Shown here: piece after piece, positions 15,679 through 24,496 of the stretch
Numbering within the stretch: position 1 is the first letter of the stretch
Layout of the letters: the number at the start of each line of letters is the position of its first letter
Assembly: GCA_017882505.1 (NCBI GenBank)
Contig: JADGPJ010000001.1
Coordinates: forward strand, 1 to 64,000
From: Solirubrobacterales bacterium
GTDB taxonomy: Bacteria; Actinomycetota; Thermoleophilia; Solirubrobacterales; 70-9
DNA: 64,000 nt
Reading direction: 5' to 3'
Translations under genes and position numbers: made by a program
Notes under the pieces: generated by a model
What the model was told of the DNA's origin: nothing
Databases searched by the model: none
The model's input: only the letters and a program-made list of their open reading frames with translations

Positions 15679-16185
15679 CTAGCTCTCCTCCTCGACGCTG
15701 ATCTCGGCGAGGCGGTGGGTGTCGACGTCGTAGACGAAGCCGCGCACGCGGTCGCGGTGGGGGAGGAAGGTCGAGCGGCGGACGCGGCGCAGCGACTGCC
15801 GCACGTCGGCCTCGACGTCGCGGAAGGACTCGATCGCGAAGGCCGGCGCGACGCCGGTCGCCTCCTCGAGCTCGGCCCTGAAGCCGTCGTCGGTGAGGGT
15901 CTGCATACCGCAGTCGGTGTGGTGGATCAGCATCACCTCGGTGGTGCCGAGGCGGCGCTGGGAGACCGCCAGCGAGCGGATCACGTCGTCGGTGATGACG
16001 CCGCCGGCGTTGCGCAGCACGTGCGCCTCGCCGTCACCGAGGCCGAGCGCGGCGAAGACGTCGAGCCGCGAGTCCATGCAGGTGACGATCGCCAGGTGGC
16101 GGCTGGGCTGGACGTCGAGATGCCGTTCGGGGAGCGAGTCGGCGAAGCCCCGGTTGTTCGCCAGCAGCTGGTCGATCGTGTCCAC
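15679..16185 (-). CDS. beta-class carbonic anhydrase
   Basis: A 168-aa protein that should interconvert CO2 and bicarbonate. The beta-class zinc site is complete: Cys36 with the Asp38-Arg40 dyad (TCMDSRLD) and His89/Cys92 (HHTDCGM). It belongs to the short actinobacterial type, somewhat below the 200 aa of plant-type enzymes. The GTG start lies 43 bp from the divergent acetyltransferase gene. It is first in a two-gene operon with the MbfA-like gene; a functional tie is not obvious. Confidence 0.9.
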   Translation of the reverse strand: MDTIDQLLANNRGFADSLPERHLDVQPSRHLAIVTCMDSRLDVFAALGLGDGEAHVLRNAGGVITDDVIRSLAVSQRRLGTTEVMLIHHTDCGMQTLTDDGFRAELEEATGVAPAFAIESFRDVEADVRQSLRRVRRSTFLPHRDRVRGFVYDVDTHRLAEISVEEES

Positions 16186-16228
16186 GGAACGGGAGCCTAG
16201 AGGCGCGGGGCGGATACAGTCGCTGCCG

Positions 16229-16735
16229 GTGGCGAGCGGCGACGAGACCCAGATCCGGCCGGCGACGGAGGCCGACGTCGAGCTGCTGTTCGGGTTGATC
16301 CTCGAGCTGGCCGAGTACGAGAAGCTGCGCGACGAGGTCGGCGGCGATCCCGAGACCCTGCGCCGCTCCCTGTTCGAGCAGCGCGCGGCCGAGGCGCTGA
16401 TCCTCGAGGCCGGCGGCGAGCCGATCGGCTACGCGATCTTCTTCGCCACCTTCTCCACCTTCGAGTGCCGCTCCGGGATCTGGCTGGAGGACGTCTACGT
16501 CCGCCCCGAGCACCGCCGCGGCGGTGCCGGTCGGGCGGTGATAAAGCACCTTGCCGAGCTCGCCCTCGACCGCGGCCACGTGCGGCTCGAATGGTGCGCC
16601 CTGGAGTGGAACCAGCCGGCGCTGCGCTTCTATGACCGGCTCGGCGCCACCCGGCTCGAGGACTGGCGGATGCTGCGGCTCGAGGTCGACGGCATGCGCC
16701 GGCTCAGCCAGCCGCCTCCTCAGCCGCCCGCCTGA
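16229..16735 (+). CDS. GNAT N-acetyltransferase, spermidine/diamine acetyltransferase-like
   Basis: A 168-aa acetyl-CoA-dependent acetyltransferase. The region WLEDVYVRPEHRRGGAGRAVIKHLAELA contains motif A with the R-R-x-x-G-x-G/A acetyl-CoA loop, and RLEWCALEWNQPALRFYDRLGA is typical of the SSAT-like branch acting on polyamines or thialysine. This fits a cell with the putrescine pathway at 2-4 kb, but the substrate is inferred. GTG 16229 is chosen over the track start 15893, which runs antisense through the carbonic anhydrase. The 3' end overlaps the sigma factor gene by 32 bp. Confidence 0.85.
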   Translation: MASGDETQIRPATEADVELLFGLILELAEYEKLRDEVGGDPETLRRSLFEQRAAEALILEAGGEPIGYAIFFATFSTFECRSGIWLEDVYVRPEHRRGGAGRAVIKHLAELALDRGHVRLEWCALEWNQPALRFYDRLGATRLEDWRMLRLEVDGMRRLSQPPPQPPA

Positions 16736-17969
16736 GCAGCAGCTCGCGCTCGCGCTCGTTGCCGGTCAGCTCCGCCGCGCGCCGGAACTCGGCCTCGGCC
16801 TCCTCGCCGCGGCCGAGCTTGGCGAGCAGGTCGCCGCGGACGCTGGGCAGCAGGTGGTACCCGGCGAGCGCCGGCTCGTCGGCGATCGCGTCGAGCAGCT
16901 CCAGGCCCACCGCGGGGCCGAAGGCCATGCCCAGAGCGACGGCGCGGTTGAGGTCGACGATCGGCGAGGGGGTGAGTTGGGAGAGCGCGTCGTAGAGGGC
17001 GGCGATCCGCACCCAGTCGGTCTCCTCGGCGCTCAGCGCCCGGGCGTGGCAGGCGGCGATCGCTGCCTGCAGGCCGTAGGGGCCGAGCGGGCCCGGCAGC
17101 GCTTCCGCCCGTTCCAGCGCCGCCCTGCCGCGGACGATCAGCAGCGGGTCCCAGCGCGAGCGGTCCTGTTCGAGCAGCAGCACCGGCTCGCCGCCGGGGC
17201 CGATCCGAGCGGCGTTGCGGGAGGCCTGAATCTCCAGCAGCGCGATCAGTCCGTGGGCCTCGGGCTCAGCGGGGGCGAGCTCGGTGAGGATGCGGCCGAG
17301 GCGCAGCGCTTCGTCGCAGAGGGCGGGGCGGATCCAGTCCTCGCCGGCGCTCGCCGCGTAGCCCTCGTTGAAGACGAGGTAGATGACTTCGAGCACCGAG
17401 GGCAGCCGCGCCCGCAACTCGGCGCCGCCGGGGACCTCGAACGGCACCTTCGCGTCCCTCAGGGTGCGCTTCGCCCGCACCAGTCGCTGCGCGATCGTCG
17501 ACTCGCCGACCAGGAACGCCCGGGCGATCTCCGGCGTCGTCAGGCCGCCGAGCAGGCGCAGCGTCAGCGCCACCCTGGCCTCGGCCGAGAGCAGCGGGTG
17601 GCAGCAGGTGAAGATCAGGCCCAGCAGGTCGTCGCCGACCTCGCCGTCGAGCGCCGCCTCGAAATCGGCCCGGTCCATCGCGAAGTGGATGCCGACGTCG
17701 CGGGCGAGCTCTTGCCCCTTGCGCTGGAAGGTTCGATCGCGTCGCATCAGGTCGATCGCCCGGTTCTTCGCGGTGGCCATCAGCCAGGCGCCCGGGTTGT
17801 CCGGGACGCCCGACTCGGGCCAGCGCTCCATCGCCGCCACCAGCGCGTCCTGGGCCAGGTCCTCGGCGAGGCCGACGTCCCGCACCATCCGCGCCAGGCC
17901 GGCGATCAGGCGGGCCGACTCGATCCGCCAGACCGTCTCGACCGCACGCTTGGCCTCGGGCCCGCCCAT
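16704..17969 (-). CDS. ECF sigma factor of the ECF42 type with C-terminal TPR-like extension
   Basis: A 421-aa sigma factor. Region 2 (about 15-85) has AEDLAQDALVAAMERWP and NPGAWLMATAKNRAIDLMRRD; region 4 (about 120-185) has ALTLRLLGGLTTPEIARAFLVGESTIAQRLVRAKRTL. A roughly 220-residue helical C-terminal part with LVFNEGYAAS and TPR-like repeats follows, which is the defining feature of ECF42. Such factors have no classical anti-sigma factor and are paired with DGPF/YCII proteins; that partner is encoded 5 bp upstream. The extension is thought to control activity. ATG 17969 replaces the track start. Confidence 0.9.
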   Translation of the reverse strand: MGGPEAKRAVETVWRIESARLIAGLARMVRDVGLAEDLAQDALVAAMERWPESGVPDNPGAWLMATAKNRAIDLMRRDRTFQRKGQELARDVGIHFAMDRADFEAALDGEVGDDLLGLIFTCCHPLLSAEARVALTLRLLGGLTTPEIARAFLVGESTIAQRLVRAKRTLRDAKVPFEVPGGAELRARLPSVLEVIYLVFNEGYAASAGEDWIRPALCDEALRLGRILTELAPAEPEAHGLIALLEIQASRNAARIGPGGEPVLLLEQDRSRWDPLLIVRGRAALERAEALPGPLGPYGLQAAIAACHARALSAEETDWVRIAALYDALSQLTPSPIVDLNRAVALGMAFGPAVGLELLDAIADEPALAGYHLLPSVRGDLLAKLGRGEEAEAEFRRAAELTGNERERELLLRRAAEEAAG

Positions 17970-17974
17970 CGCCG

Positions 17975-18352
17975 CTAGGACTGGCCGGCGGCTTCCTGCA
18001 CGTCCTGCGGGAAGTCCTCCAGCTCGAACACGCGGCGGACCTCGATCCGGCAGTTGTCTTGCGGGCAGCGCTTCGCCCACTCGACGGCTTCCTCCTTGGA
18101 GCGGGCCTGGATCAGCCAGTAGCCGCCGACGACCTCCTTCGCCTCCGCGAAGGGCCCGTCGGTGACGGTCGCCTTGCCGTCGGAGAAGTCGACCAGGGCT
18201 CCTTCCCCCGGCGGGTGCAGGCCGTCGAGGGAGAGCAGCATCCCCGCCTTTCGCAGCTCCTCGTTGTAGCGGCTCATCGCGGCGACGTCCTCGGCCGACG
18301 GCGACCACTCCTCTTCCTGGATGCCCGGGTACATGAACATCATGAATCGCAT
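17975..18352 (-). CDS. YCII-related DGPF-domain protein, ECF42 partner
   Basis: A 125-aa protein beginning MRFMMFMYPG with the signature DGPFAEAKEVVGGYW in the middle, which is the YCII-related/DGPF fold. These proteins are the usual genomic partners of ECF42 sigma factors and may be both targets and modulators of them. ATG 18352 is used because AGGGG lies 8 bp upstream; the track adds 12 residues. It is the first gene of a two-gene operon with the sigma factor. Confidence 0.9.
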   Translation of the reverse strand: MRFMMFMYPGIQEEEWSPSAEDVAAMSRYNEELRKAGMLLSLDGLHPPGEGALVDFSDGKATVTDGPFAEAKEVVGGYWLIQARSKEEAVEWAKRCPQDNCRIEVRRVFELEDFPQDVQEAAGQS

Positions 18353-18457
18353 GCGATCACCCCTCGCTTGGTCGTTGCGAGCGCCCAATCGCGCCCTCTA
18401 CTCCGACGACGAACGACCTTCCCGAAAATCGACAAGCCCGTCAACGGGCGGTTCGCG

Positions 18458-18664
18458 CTACTCGTCGCGGGGGGTGATGCGGAAGATCGAGACGACCTCG
18501 GCCTGGTGGGCCTCGGGATGGGCCACGTAGGCGCTGGGGCCGCCGCCGAACCAGCCGGCAGCTTCGTTGTTGCCGACGAAGATCCCCGGGTGGTGGGTGC
18601 CGTTGGCGTCCTGGACCCAGACCTTGTCGCCCTCCTTGAAGCCCTCTTCGATCGCCTCGCTCAT
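18458..18664 (-). CDS. small hypothetical protein (68 aa)
   Basis: A 68-aa protein (MSEAIEEGFKEGDKVWVQDANG...) of unknown function. The opening FKEGDKVWV, GTHHPGIFVG and VVSIFRI segments look like strands of a small SH3/KOW-like barrel, with a Gly-rich loop (GWFGGGPSAYV). The track ORF starts 94 codons further upstream in unrelated sequence; ATG 18664 begins at the first plausible residue. It stands alone between the YCII gene and the amidase-like gene. Confidence 0.6.
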   Translation of the reverse strand: MSEAIEEGFKEGDKVWVQDANGTHHPGIFVGNNEAAGWFGGGPSAYVAHPEAHQAEVVSIFRITPRDE

Positions 18665-18815
18665 CGCCGCGAGTCTATCTCCGTTCGTGCGCTCGGCGGC
18701 CGACCTCCGCCCGCCGGATGTCACAGCTCGCGCGGCTTCGCCACCTCCGGGCCGGTGTCCGGCCTGAGGGCGGTGCCGCGTCGAAACGAGCGCTCCTGAG
18801 GAGCGGAGCGGTGCT

Positions 18816-19505
18816 CTAACAGGGCCCGAGGCGCCGCAGGTGCTGGCGGTAGACGCGCATCGAGGAGTGCCGCCAGTCGCCGTGGGTCTGCGTGCGCAGG
18901 CTCGGCACCAACTCGTGGTGATACGGGGAGGTGAGGCTCTCGGCATGCCCGATCACGTCGTGGACCGGGATATGGAAATGACAGCGCAGGTACTGGGTGA
19001 GCCGCAGCGATTCGCGCAGCTGCCGCGGGTTGTCGAGCACGTCGGAGTCGGCGAAGCCGGCGTGCTCGATCCCGATCGCGGTCCAGTTGAGGCCGACCGT
19101 GTGGCGGCAGCGGGTGCGCAGGTTGACCAGCTGGAAGATCCGGCCCGAGGAGCCGATGACGAAATGGGCACAGACGTTGGGGAGCTCGTGCAGCTCGACG
19201 TCGGGCACGTCCGGGGCGAAGGTGTTGTAGACGGCGCTGGCGCTGCTGGTCTCGGCCATGTGCTCGACGATCACGTGCGGGTGACGGAGCTGCCACTGGT
19301 ATTCGCCGTAGTGGCGCTCGGAGTAGGCGGCCATCTCGCGCTTGCGTTTTGCCCCGAAGGGGATCGGCCAGCGGGTGATCGGGGGGCGGGCGGCGCTGGC
19401 GCCGGCCGCCGGCGCGGCCTGCGCCGGCCCGATCGAGGTCGCCACCAAGACAGCGAGGAGAAATGACGCCGCGAGGACGATCGCGGCTCTGGGTGCGGGC
19501 CTCAT
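18816..19505 (-). CDS. secreted N-acetylmuramoyl-L-alanine amidase / PGRP-like protein
   Basis: A 229-aa exported protein. ATG 19505 gives a signal peptide (MRPAPRAAIVLAASFLLAVLVATSIGPAQA) that the longer track start would bury. The mature part is an amidase_2/PGRP-like domain: His in HVIVEHMAE, CAHFVIGSSGRIFQLV, the AIGIEHAGF strand and HDVIGHAESLTSPYHHE with late histidines. These are the expected zinc ligands, so it likely cuts the bond between muramic acid and the stem peptide. Arg/His-rich at the C-terminus. Confidence 0.82.
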   Translation of the reverse strand: MRPAPRAAIVLAASFLLAVLVATSIGPAQAAPAAGASAARPPITRWPIPFGAKRKREMAAYSERHYGEYQWQLRHPHVIVEHMAETSSASAVYNTFAPDVPDVELHELPNVCAHFVIGSSGRIFQLVNLRTRCRHTVGLNWTAIGIEHAGFADSDVLDNPRQLRESLRLTQYLRCHFHIPVHDVIGHAESLTSPYHHELVPSLRTQTHGDWRHSSMRVYRQHLRRLGPC

Positions 19506-19615
19506 CGCCGTTGATGCTAGGGCCAACGGGCCTTTCGCCGCTTGCAGCACCCCTTCGGCGCCGGTAATCTATTTTAGGTAGGAACGTCAAACTGCTCTTC
19601 GCAGGGAAGGATGAG

Positions 19616-20965
19616 ATGGGCTGGACCGCGACCGCTGGGGTTGTTGCTGCGCTGATGGCTCTGGGACTGCTGACCGTGTCGCTGCTGCGGGCGCGGCGCG
19701 AAGCGGGCCGCTTCCGCCTGCTCGACGAGATCGCCCGCGTCTCGGACGGCGCCGACGACCTCCCGGCGACGCTGGAGGCGATCTGCGACCTCCTCGTTCC
19801 CACGGTCGCCGACTTCTGCATGATCGACGTGCTCACCGACCGCGGGGTCGAGCGCGCCGCCGCCCGCGCCTCCGTGCGGGGAGGGCCCGAGGCGCAGCTG
19901 GGACTGGCCAACCGCGAACCCTCGACCCCGGCGCCGATGATTCGCGAGGGGGCCGAGGCCTCGCTGGAGCCGCGCTTCATCGAACGGATGGGGGAGGCCG
20001 ACCTGCGCGATCTGGCCCACGACCCCGATGACCTCACCTTCCTCCGCGGCCTGGGGATACGCTCGGCGATCACCGCGGCGTTGCGCGCCCGCGGCAGCGT
20101 GATCGGCACGATCACCCTGGGGACGGCCTGGTCGCGCCGCCGTTACCGCCGGCACGACGCCCGCTTCGCCCGCGTCCTCTCCGGGCGCCTCGCCCTGGCG
20201 CTGGACAACGCCGGCCTCTTCTCCGACCTCGAGCGGGTCCAGCGCGAACGGGCCGAGATCGCCGCGACGCTACAGCGGGGACTGATGCCGCCGCCGCTTC
20301 CGGATATCCCCGGTTGGGTGGCGGCGGCGATGTACCGGCCGGCGGGAGCCGAGAACGAGGTCGGCGGCGATTTCTACGACGCCTTCCCGATCGCCGGCGG
20401 CTGGATGCTGGTGATCGGCGACGTCACCGGCCGCGGCGCCCAGGCGGCCTCGGTCACCGCCCAGGCCCGTTACACGCTGCGCACCGCGGCCTGGCTCAGC
20501 GGCGACCCGCTGGTCGCCTTCGCCACCCTCAACAGCGCCCTGCTGGCGCGGGCCGACTCCGCCCTCTGTACGGTCGTCGCCCTGTCGCTCTCCGCCGACG
20601 CGGCCGAGCCGGTCCGCCTCGCCGTCGCCGGGCACCTGCCGCCGCTCCTGATCGACGGCGACGCCGTGACCGAGGTCGCCGAGGCCGGACCGGTGCTCGG
20701 TGCCTTCGGCGACGCCAGCTGGAGCCTCGAGCAGACCGCGGTCGGGCCGGGGCAGCAGCTGGTGACGGTGACCGACGGGATCACCGAGGCCGGCGGCGGC
20801 GAGGATCGGTTCGGTGAGGCAAGGCTCCGCGCCGAGCTTGCCGGCTCGGCCAGTCCGGCGATCTCGGTCAGCAAGCTCGAGGGGGCGCTCGACCGCTTCA
20901 CCGCCGGTGCGCTCGAGGACGACGCGGCGGCGCTGGCCGTGACGCCGCTCCAGCCTCCCGCCTAG
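19616..20965 (+). CDS. membrane-anchored GAF-PP2C (SpoIIE/RsbU-type) phosphatase
   Basis: A 449-aa protein with one N-terminal membrane helix (3-23), a GAF-like sensor domain (about 35-200) and a PP2C-type phosphatase domain (about 215-445). Metal-binding aspartates are in VGGDFYDAF, VIGDVTGRG and VTDGITEA near the end. RsbU/RsbP-type phosphatases dephosphorylate a STAS anti-anti-sigma factor, freeing a SigB-type sigma factor; the STAS, anti-sigma and sigma genes lie 5-7 kb downstream. GGAAGG lies before the ATG. The stimulus is unknown. Confidence 0.88.
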   Translation: MGWTATAGVVAALMALGLLTVSLLRARREAGRFRLLDEIARVSDGADDLPATLEAICDLLVPTVADFCMIDVLTDRGVERAAARASVRGGPEAQLGLANREPSTPAPMIREGAEASLEPRFIERMGEADLRDLAHDPDDLTFLRGLGIRSAITAALRARGSVIGTITLGTAWSRRRYRRHDARFARVLSGRLALALDNAGLFSDLERVQRERAEIAATLQRGLMPPPLPDIPGWVAAAMYRPAGAENEVGGDFYDAFPIAGGWMLVIGDVTGRGAQAASVTAQARYTLRTAAWLSGDPLVAFATLNSALLARADSALCTVVALSLSADAAEPVRLAVAGHLPPLLIDGDAVTEVAEAGPVLGAFGDASWSLEQTAVGPGQQLVTVTDGITEAGGGEDRFGEARLRAELAGSASPAISVSKLEGALDRFTAGALEDDAAALAVTPLQPPA

Positions 20966-20966
20966 G

Positions 20967-21005
20967 CGCGCGAGATCCGCGGTCACGCACGGTGCATCTC
21001 GCGCG
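20967..21005. terminator. hairpin between the two phosphatase genes
   Basis: CGCGCGAGAT and ATCTCGCGCG form a perfect 10-bp stem around a 19-nt loop, immediately after the stop of the first phosphatase. There is no T-run, as is usual in GC-rich actinobacteria. It may terminate or attenuate transcription between the two genes. Confidence 0.5.
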
Positions 21006-21023
21006 GCAGTAAAGTCGCCGGCA

Positions 21024-22076
21024 GTGTCCGGGCTCCGGTCTCATCCTGCTCGACTTGCCTGGGTATGCGCCACCGCGCTGGTCGTGTTCGTGATCTGGGG
21101 CGTGACCGACGTGAGGGCCAACGCCGGAATCGGCTTCTTCTACGCGGTGCCGATCGGGCTGGCCGCCTGGTGGGGCGGCCGCCGCGCCGCGGCCATCGCC
21201 GTGGTCGGCTGCGCCGGCCTCTACGTCTTCGGCGTCCTGGTCCTGCAGTCGGTCCCGAGCTTCGGCGCCACCTTCGCGGTGCGCCTGGTCGCCTTCGTCG
21301 CCGTCGCGGTTCTCGTCTCGCTGCTGCGGGAGCGGCTGACGCAGCTCGAGCACTCGGCCGAAGAACTCGACGACATCCGGGCGGCGTTGACGCCGTCGAC
21401 GCTGCCCGAGATCGCCGGGGTCGACGCGGCGGCGGCGTTCGTCCCCTCCGAGTTCGGGCTCTCCGGTGACTTCTACCTGCTGACCAACGGTCCCGACGGC
21501 TCCACCGTCGCGATCGTCGGCGACGTCGTCGGCCACGGCCCCGAGGCGGCGCGGCTCGCGACCTTCGTTAGGGCCCGCTTCGCGGCGCTCGCGGCGGGCA
21601 CCAGCGATCCGGCCGAGCTGCTGATGCTCGCCAACGCGGCGCTGCTCGATCGCGCCGGTGGTGAGCAGGAGCTGGTCAGCGCCGCCTGCCTGCGCTTCGA
21701 GGCCGGGGGCACGGGTCTCTCCTGGGCCACCGCCGGCCACCCGCTGCCGCTGCGCCTCCCCGACCTGCGGCAGTTCGATTTCGGCGGCACCACCTTTCTG
21801 CTCGGCGCCGACGCGACCCTCAGCCTGCGGCGGGTCGACACCTCGATCGAGGGCGAGGAGGGCGTCGTCGTCTTCACCGACGGGGCGACCGACGTGCGCC
21901 GGGAGGGGAGGCTGCTCGGCCTCGAGGGCCTCGCCCGGCTGCTCGAGCCCTTCGCCCGGCTGCCGCCGGCGGCGATGGTCAGCGAGGCCGAGCGGGCGAT
22001 CCTCGAGTGGACGGACGAGCCGATCCGTGACGACCTCTGCCTGCTGGCTCTGAGGCCGGAGGCCCAGCTGACGTAG
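21024..22076 (+). CDS. multi-pass membrane PP2C (SpoIIE-type) phosphatase
   Basis: A 350-aa protein. Residues 10-98 form three or four membrane helices, with a short coiled stretch (RERLTQLEHSAEELDD) leading into a PP2C phosphatase domain (about 120-345). The metal-site motifs are SGDFYLL, VGDVVGHG and VFTDGATDV. The membrane part resembles the sensor region of histidine kinases. It is probably a second input to the same STAS/anti-sigma/sigma switch. GTG start; no clear ribosome binding site, and a hairpin separates it from the first phosphatase. Confidence 0.86.
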   Translation: MSGLRSHPARLAWVCATALVVFVIWGVTDVRANAGIGFFYAVPIGLAAWWGGRRAAAIAVVGCAGLYVFGVLVLQSVPSFGATFAVRLVAFVAVAVLVSLLRERLTQLEHSAEELDDIRAALTPSTLPEIAGVDAAAAFVPSEFGLSGDFYLLTNGPDGSTVAIVGDVVGHGPEAARLATFVRARFAALAAGTSDPAELLMLANAALLDRAGGEQELVSAACLRFEAGGTGLSWATAGHPLPLRLPDLRQFDFGGTTFLLGADATLSLRRVDTSIEGEEGVVVFTDGATDVRREGRLLGLEGLARLLEPFARLPPAAMVSEAERAILEWTDEPIRDDLCLLALRPEAQLT

Positions 22077-22155
22077 TCGGCTAGGCATGGTTGGGCGGCC
22101 CCGCAAAGTGCGCGTTTCGAGCTCGCGGGCGGACGGGTAGGAGGAGTCCGTCGAC

Positions 22156-23010
22156 GTGAGGGCCCCACTGCGCAGCTTCGACCGCTTCCAGCGCGAGCGC
22201 CGCTACCTGGCGGCGCCGATCGGGGTCGTGAAGAAGTTCGGCGAAGACGAAGGCGGCAGCATGGTCTCGTTGATCGCCTACCGCGCCTTCTTCTCGCTCT
22301 TCCCGCTGCTGCTGCTGATGACCACGATCCTCGGCTACCTGCTCGCCGACAACCCGGAGCTGCGCGAAAAGGTGATCGACTCGACCCTCTCCCAGTTCCC
22401 GGTTATCGGCGATCAGCTCAAAGGCGGCACCCTGACCGGGAGCGGCGTCGCCCTCGCGGTCGGCATCGTCGGTTCGGTGCTCGCCGGGCTCGGCGTCGTG
22501 CTGGAGATCGAGAAGAGCTTCGACCGCGTCTGGGGGGTGGCGGACGACAACCGTCACGGCTTCCTCGGCTCGCGCCTGCGGGCGATCGGTCTGTTGGTCC
22601 TGCTCGGGGGCCTCGCGGTCGTCTCGACCGTCGTCTCCGGCCTCGTCGCCGGCGGCTCCGATCTCCTCGGTCCGGTCTGGGGAATCCTGATCGCCACCGC
22701 CCTCAATCTGATCGTCTTCGGCGCCGTCTTCCGGCTGCTGACGAGCGGCAAGATCGCCTTTCAGGCACTGGTCCCGGGGATCGCGATCGCGACGGTCGGC
22801 TGGGAGCTGTTGCAGTTCCTCGGCGGTTGGTACGTCTCGCACGAGGTTCGCAGCGCGACCCCGGTCTACGGCACCTTCGCCTTGGTCATCGGTCTGCTCG
22901 CCTGGATCCACCTCGGCGCCTTCTTCACCGTGCTCGGCGCCGAGGCCAACGTGGTTCGGGCGCGCCGGCTCTGGCCGCGCAGCTTGCTGCCTGACGGCTC
23001 GGGTAACTGA
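22156..23010 (+). CDS. YihY/BrkB family membrane protein
   Basis: A 284-aa protein with about six hydrophobic helices. Family signs are MVSLIAYRAFFSLFPLLLLM near the start, GLGVVLEIEKSFDRVWGV, and the PVYGTFALVIGLLAWIHLGAFFTVLGAEANVV segment at the end. The family was once called RNase BN but is a membrane protein family of unknown function. GTG 22156 follows an AGGAGGAG ribosome binding site. It lies inside the stress-related stretch. Confidence 0.88.
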   Translation: MRAPLRSFDRFQRERRYLAAPIGVVKKFGEDEGGSMVSLIAYRAFFSLFPLLLLMTTILGYLLADNPELREKVIDSTLSQFPVIGDQLKGGTLTGSGVALAVGIVGSVLAGLGVVLEIEKSFDRVWGVADDNRHGFLGSRLRAIGLLVLLGGLAVVSTVVSGLVAGGSDLLGPVWGILIATALNLIVFGAVFRLLTSGKIAFQALVPGIAIATVGWELLQFLGGWYVSHEVRSATPVYGTFALVIGLLAWIHLGAFFTVLGAEANVVRARRLWPRSLLPDGSGN

Positions 23011-23045
23011 GGAGTGGACCTTGACAGAACGGGTAGACGGTTGAC

Positions 23046-23153
23046 ATGGCATCGATCAAGAATCAACTCACCCGCAAGGCGGTCAGGTCGACCGCGAAGC
23101 ACACGGCCCGCGGTACGGCCTCGAAACTGAGCGGAAAGGCGGCGCAGGTATGA
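23046..23153 (+). CDS. 35-aa basic protein, coupled to the acidic protein downstream
   Basis: This ORF is too short for the track. It encodes MASIKNQLTRKAVRSTAKHT..., a strongly basic peptide rich in Lys, Arg, Ser, Thr and Ala and with no acidic residue. Its stop overlaps the next ATG by 4 bp (ATGA), the coupling pattern used by real genes throughout the window. The next protein is very acidic, so a basic/acidic pair could interact. No known family is recognised. Confidence 0.5.
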   Translation: MASIKNQLTRKAVRSTAKHTARGTASKLSGKAAQV

Positions 23154-23449
23154 GCCCCGGCAAGGAGCGCGACGAGGCGATCGTCGAGGAAGCGGAGGAG
23201 GCCGCCGCGGCGGAAGCCGCCGAGATCGGCGGCGAAGCGCCGAAGGACAGCGACGACCCCGCCGAGCAGCCGCTGGTGGAGGCGGGCGAGGGCGAGTCGG
23301 AGGGCTTCGAGCTAGCCGAGCGCCAGCTCGTGGACAACGCCAGCCATGGCGACGAACACCGCTTTCCCGACCGCGACGCCCCTCCCGCCGAGGAGCCCGA
23401 GACCGCCGAGCGCGGCGAGGCCGACCAGACGATCCCGGCCGACGGGTAA
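23150..23449 (+). CDS. small acidic hypothetical protein (99 aa)
   Basis: A 99-aa protein very rich in Glu, Asp and Ala, probably mostly disordered. The most specific part is [27 protein letters not shown] near residue 52, which looks like a conserved short domain, while both flanks are low complexity. ATG 23150 overlaps the stop of the basic 35-aa gene. Function unknown; nearby genes are stress-related. Confidence 0.65.
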   Translation: MSPGKERDEAIVEEAEEAAAAEAAEIGGEAPKDSDDPAEQPLVEAGEGESEGFELAERQLVDNASHGDEHRFPDRDAPPAEEPETAERGEADQTIPADG

Positions 23450-23498
23450 AAAGGAGGTTGGCAGCGGAGCGAATCTTCGAAAGAAAGGCGTGACAAGG

Positions 23499-24479
23499 AT
23501 GGAGACGAGAAAGCTCGGTGCGACGGGGCCGGAGGTCTCGGCCGAGGGACTCGGTTGCATGGGGATGTCGGAGTTCTACGGCTCGACCGACGAGGGCGAG
23601 GCCAAGGAAGTGATCGGTCGCGCCCTCGACCTCGGCGTCACCCTCCTCGACACCGCCGACATGTACGGCCCGTTCACGAACGAGAAGCTGATCGGCGAGG
23701 CGATCGCCGGGCGCCGCGACGAGGTCGTCCTGGCGACCAAGTTCGGCAACGTCCGCGGCGAGATGGGCGAGCGCCTCGGTGTCCGCGGCGACGCCGAGTA
23801 CGTGCACAAGTGCTGCGAGGATTCGCTGCGGCGGCTGGGCGTCGAGCGGATCGACCTCTACTACCAGCACCGGGTCGACGCCAAGGTGCCGATCGAGGAG
23901 ACCGTCGGCGCGATGGCGGAACTGGTCGAGCAGGGCAAGGTCGCCCACCTCGGCCTCTCCGAGGCCGGCCCGGAGACGATCCGCCGCGCCCACGCGACCC
24001 ACCCGATCGCCGCCCTGCAGACCGAGTACTCACTCTGGACCCGCGATCCCGAGGACGGGATCCTGCCGACCGTTCGCGAGCTGGGCATCGGCTTCGTCGC
24101 CTACAGCCCGCTCGGCCGCGGCTTTCTCACCGGCCGCTTCCGCTCGATCGACGACCTCCCCGAGGACGATTTCCGCCGCGTCAACCCGCGCTTCGAAGGC
24201 GAGAACTTCGACCGCAACCTGGAGCTGGTGGAGAAGGTCGAGGAGATCGCCGAGGAGAAGGGCGTCACCGCCGGGCAGCTGGCCCTCGCCTGGGTCCTCG
24301 CCCAGGGCACCGACATCGTCCCGATCCCCGGCACCAAGCACGTCCAGTACCTGGAGCAGAACGTGGCCGCCGCCGAGGTCGAGCTCAGCGAAGAGGACCT
24401 GCGCCGGATCGAGGAGGCGGCCCCCGCCGGAGTCGCCGTGGGCGACCGCTACGCCGACATGTCGCCGCTCGATCTCTAG
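23499..24479 (+). CDS. aldo/keto reductase, second copy
   Basis: A 326-aa reductase that starts [28 protein letters not shown], typical of the YajO/AKR13-like branch. Catalytic residues are Asp/Tyr in LDTADMYGP, Lys in LATKFGN and His in [22 protein letters not shown] is the NADPH-binding end. It shares only the family core with the enzyme at 6.5 kb and is not a recent duplicate. ATG 23499 replaces the track start 23346, which lies inside the acidic protein gene. A strong inverted repeat follows the stop. Confidence 0.93.
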   Translation: METRKLGATGPEVSAEGLGCMGMSEFYGSTDEGEAKEVIGRALDLGVTLLDTADMYGPFTNEKLIGEAIAGRRDEVVLATKFGNVRGEMGERLGVRGDAEYVHKCCEDSLRRLGVERIDLYYQHRVDAKVPIEETVGAMAELVEQGKVAHLGLSEAGPETIRRAHATHPIAALQTEYSLWTRDPEDGILPTVRELGIGFVAYSPLGRGFLTGRFRSIDDLPEDDFRRVNPRFEGENFDRNLELVEKVEEIAEEKGVTAGQLALAWVLAQGTDIVPIPGTKHVQYLEQNVAAAEVELSEEDLRRIEEAAPAGVAVGDRYADMSPLDL

Positions 24480-24496
24480 CTCGGACGGGAAACAAC

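Noticed and set aside
22114-22140. GTTT-N17-GGGTAG before the YihY gene as a fourth SigB-type promoter
   Set aside because: The spacing is two bases longer than in the other three, and the -10 overlaps the AGGAGGAG ribosome binding site, which would then be left out of the transcript.
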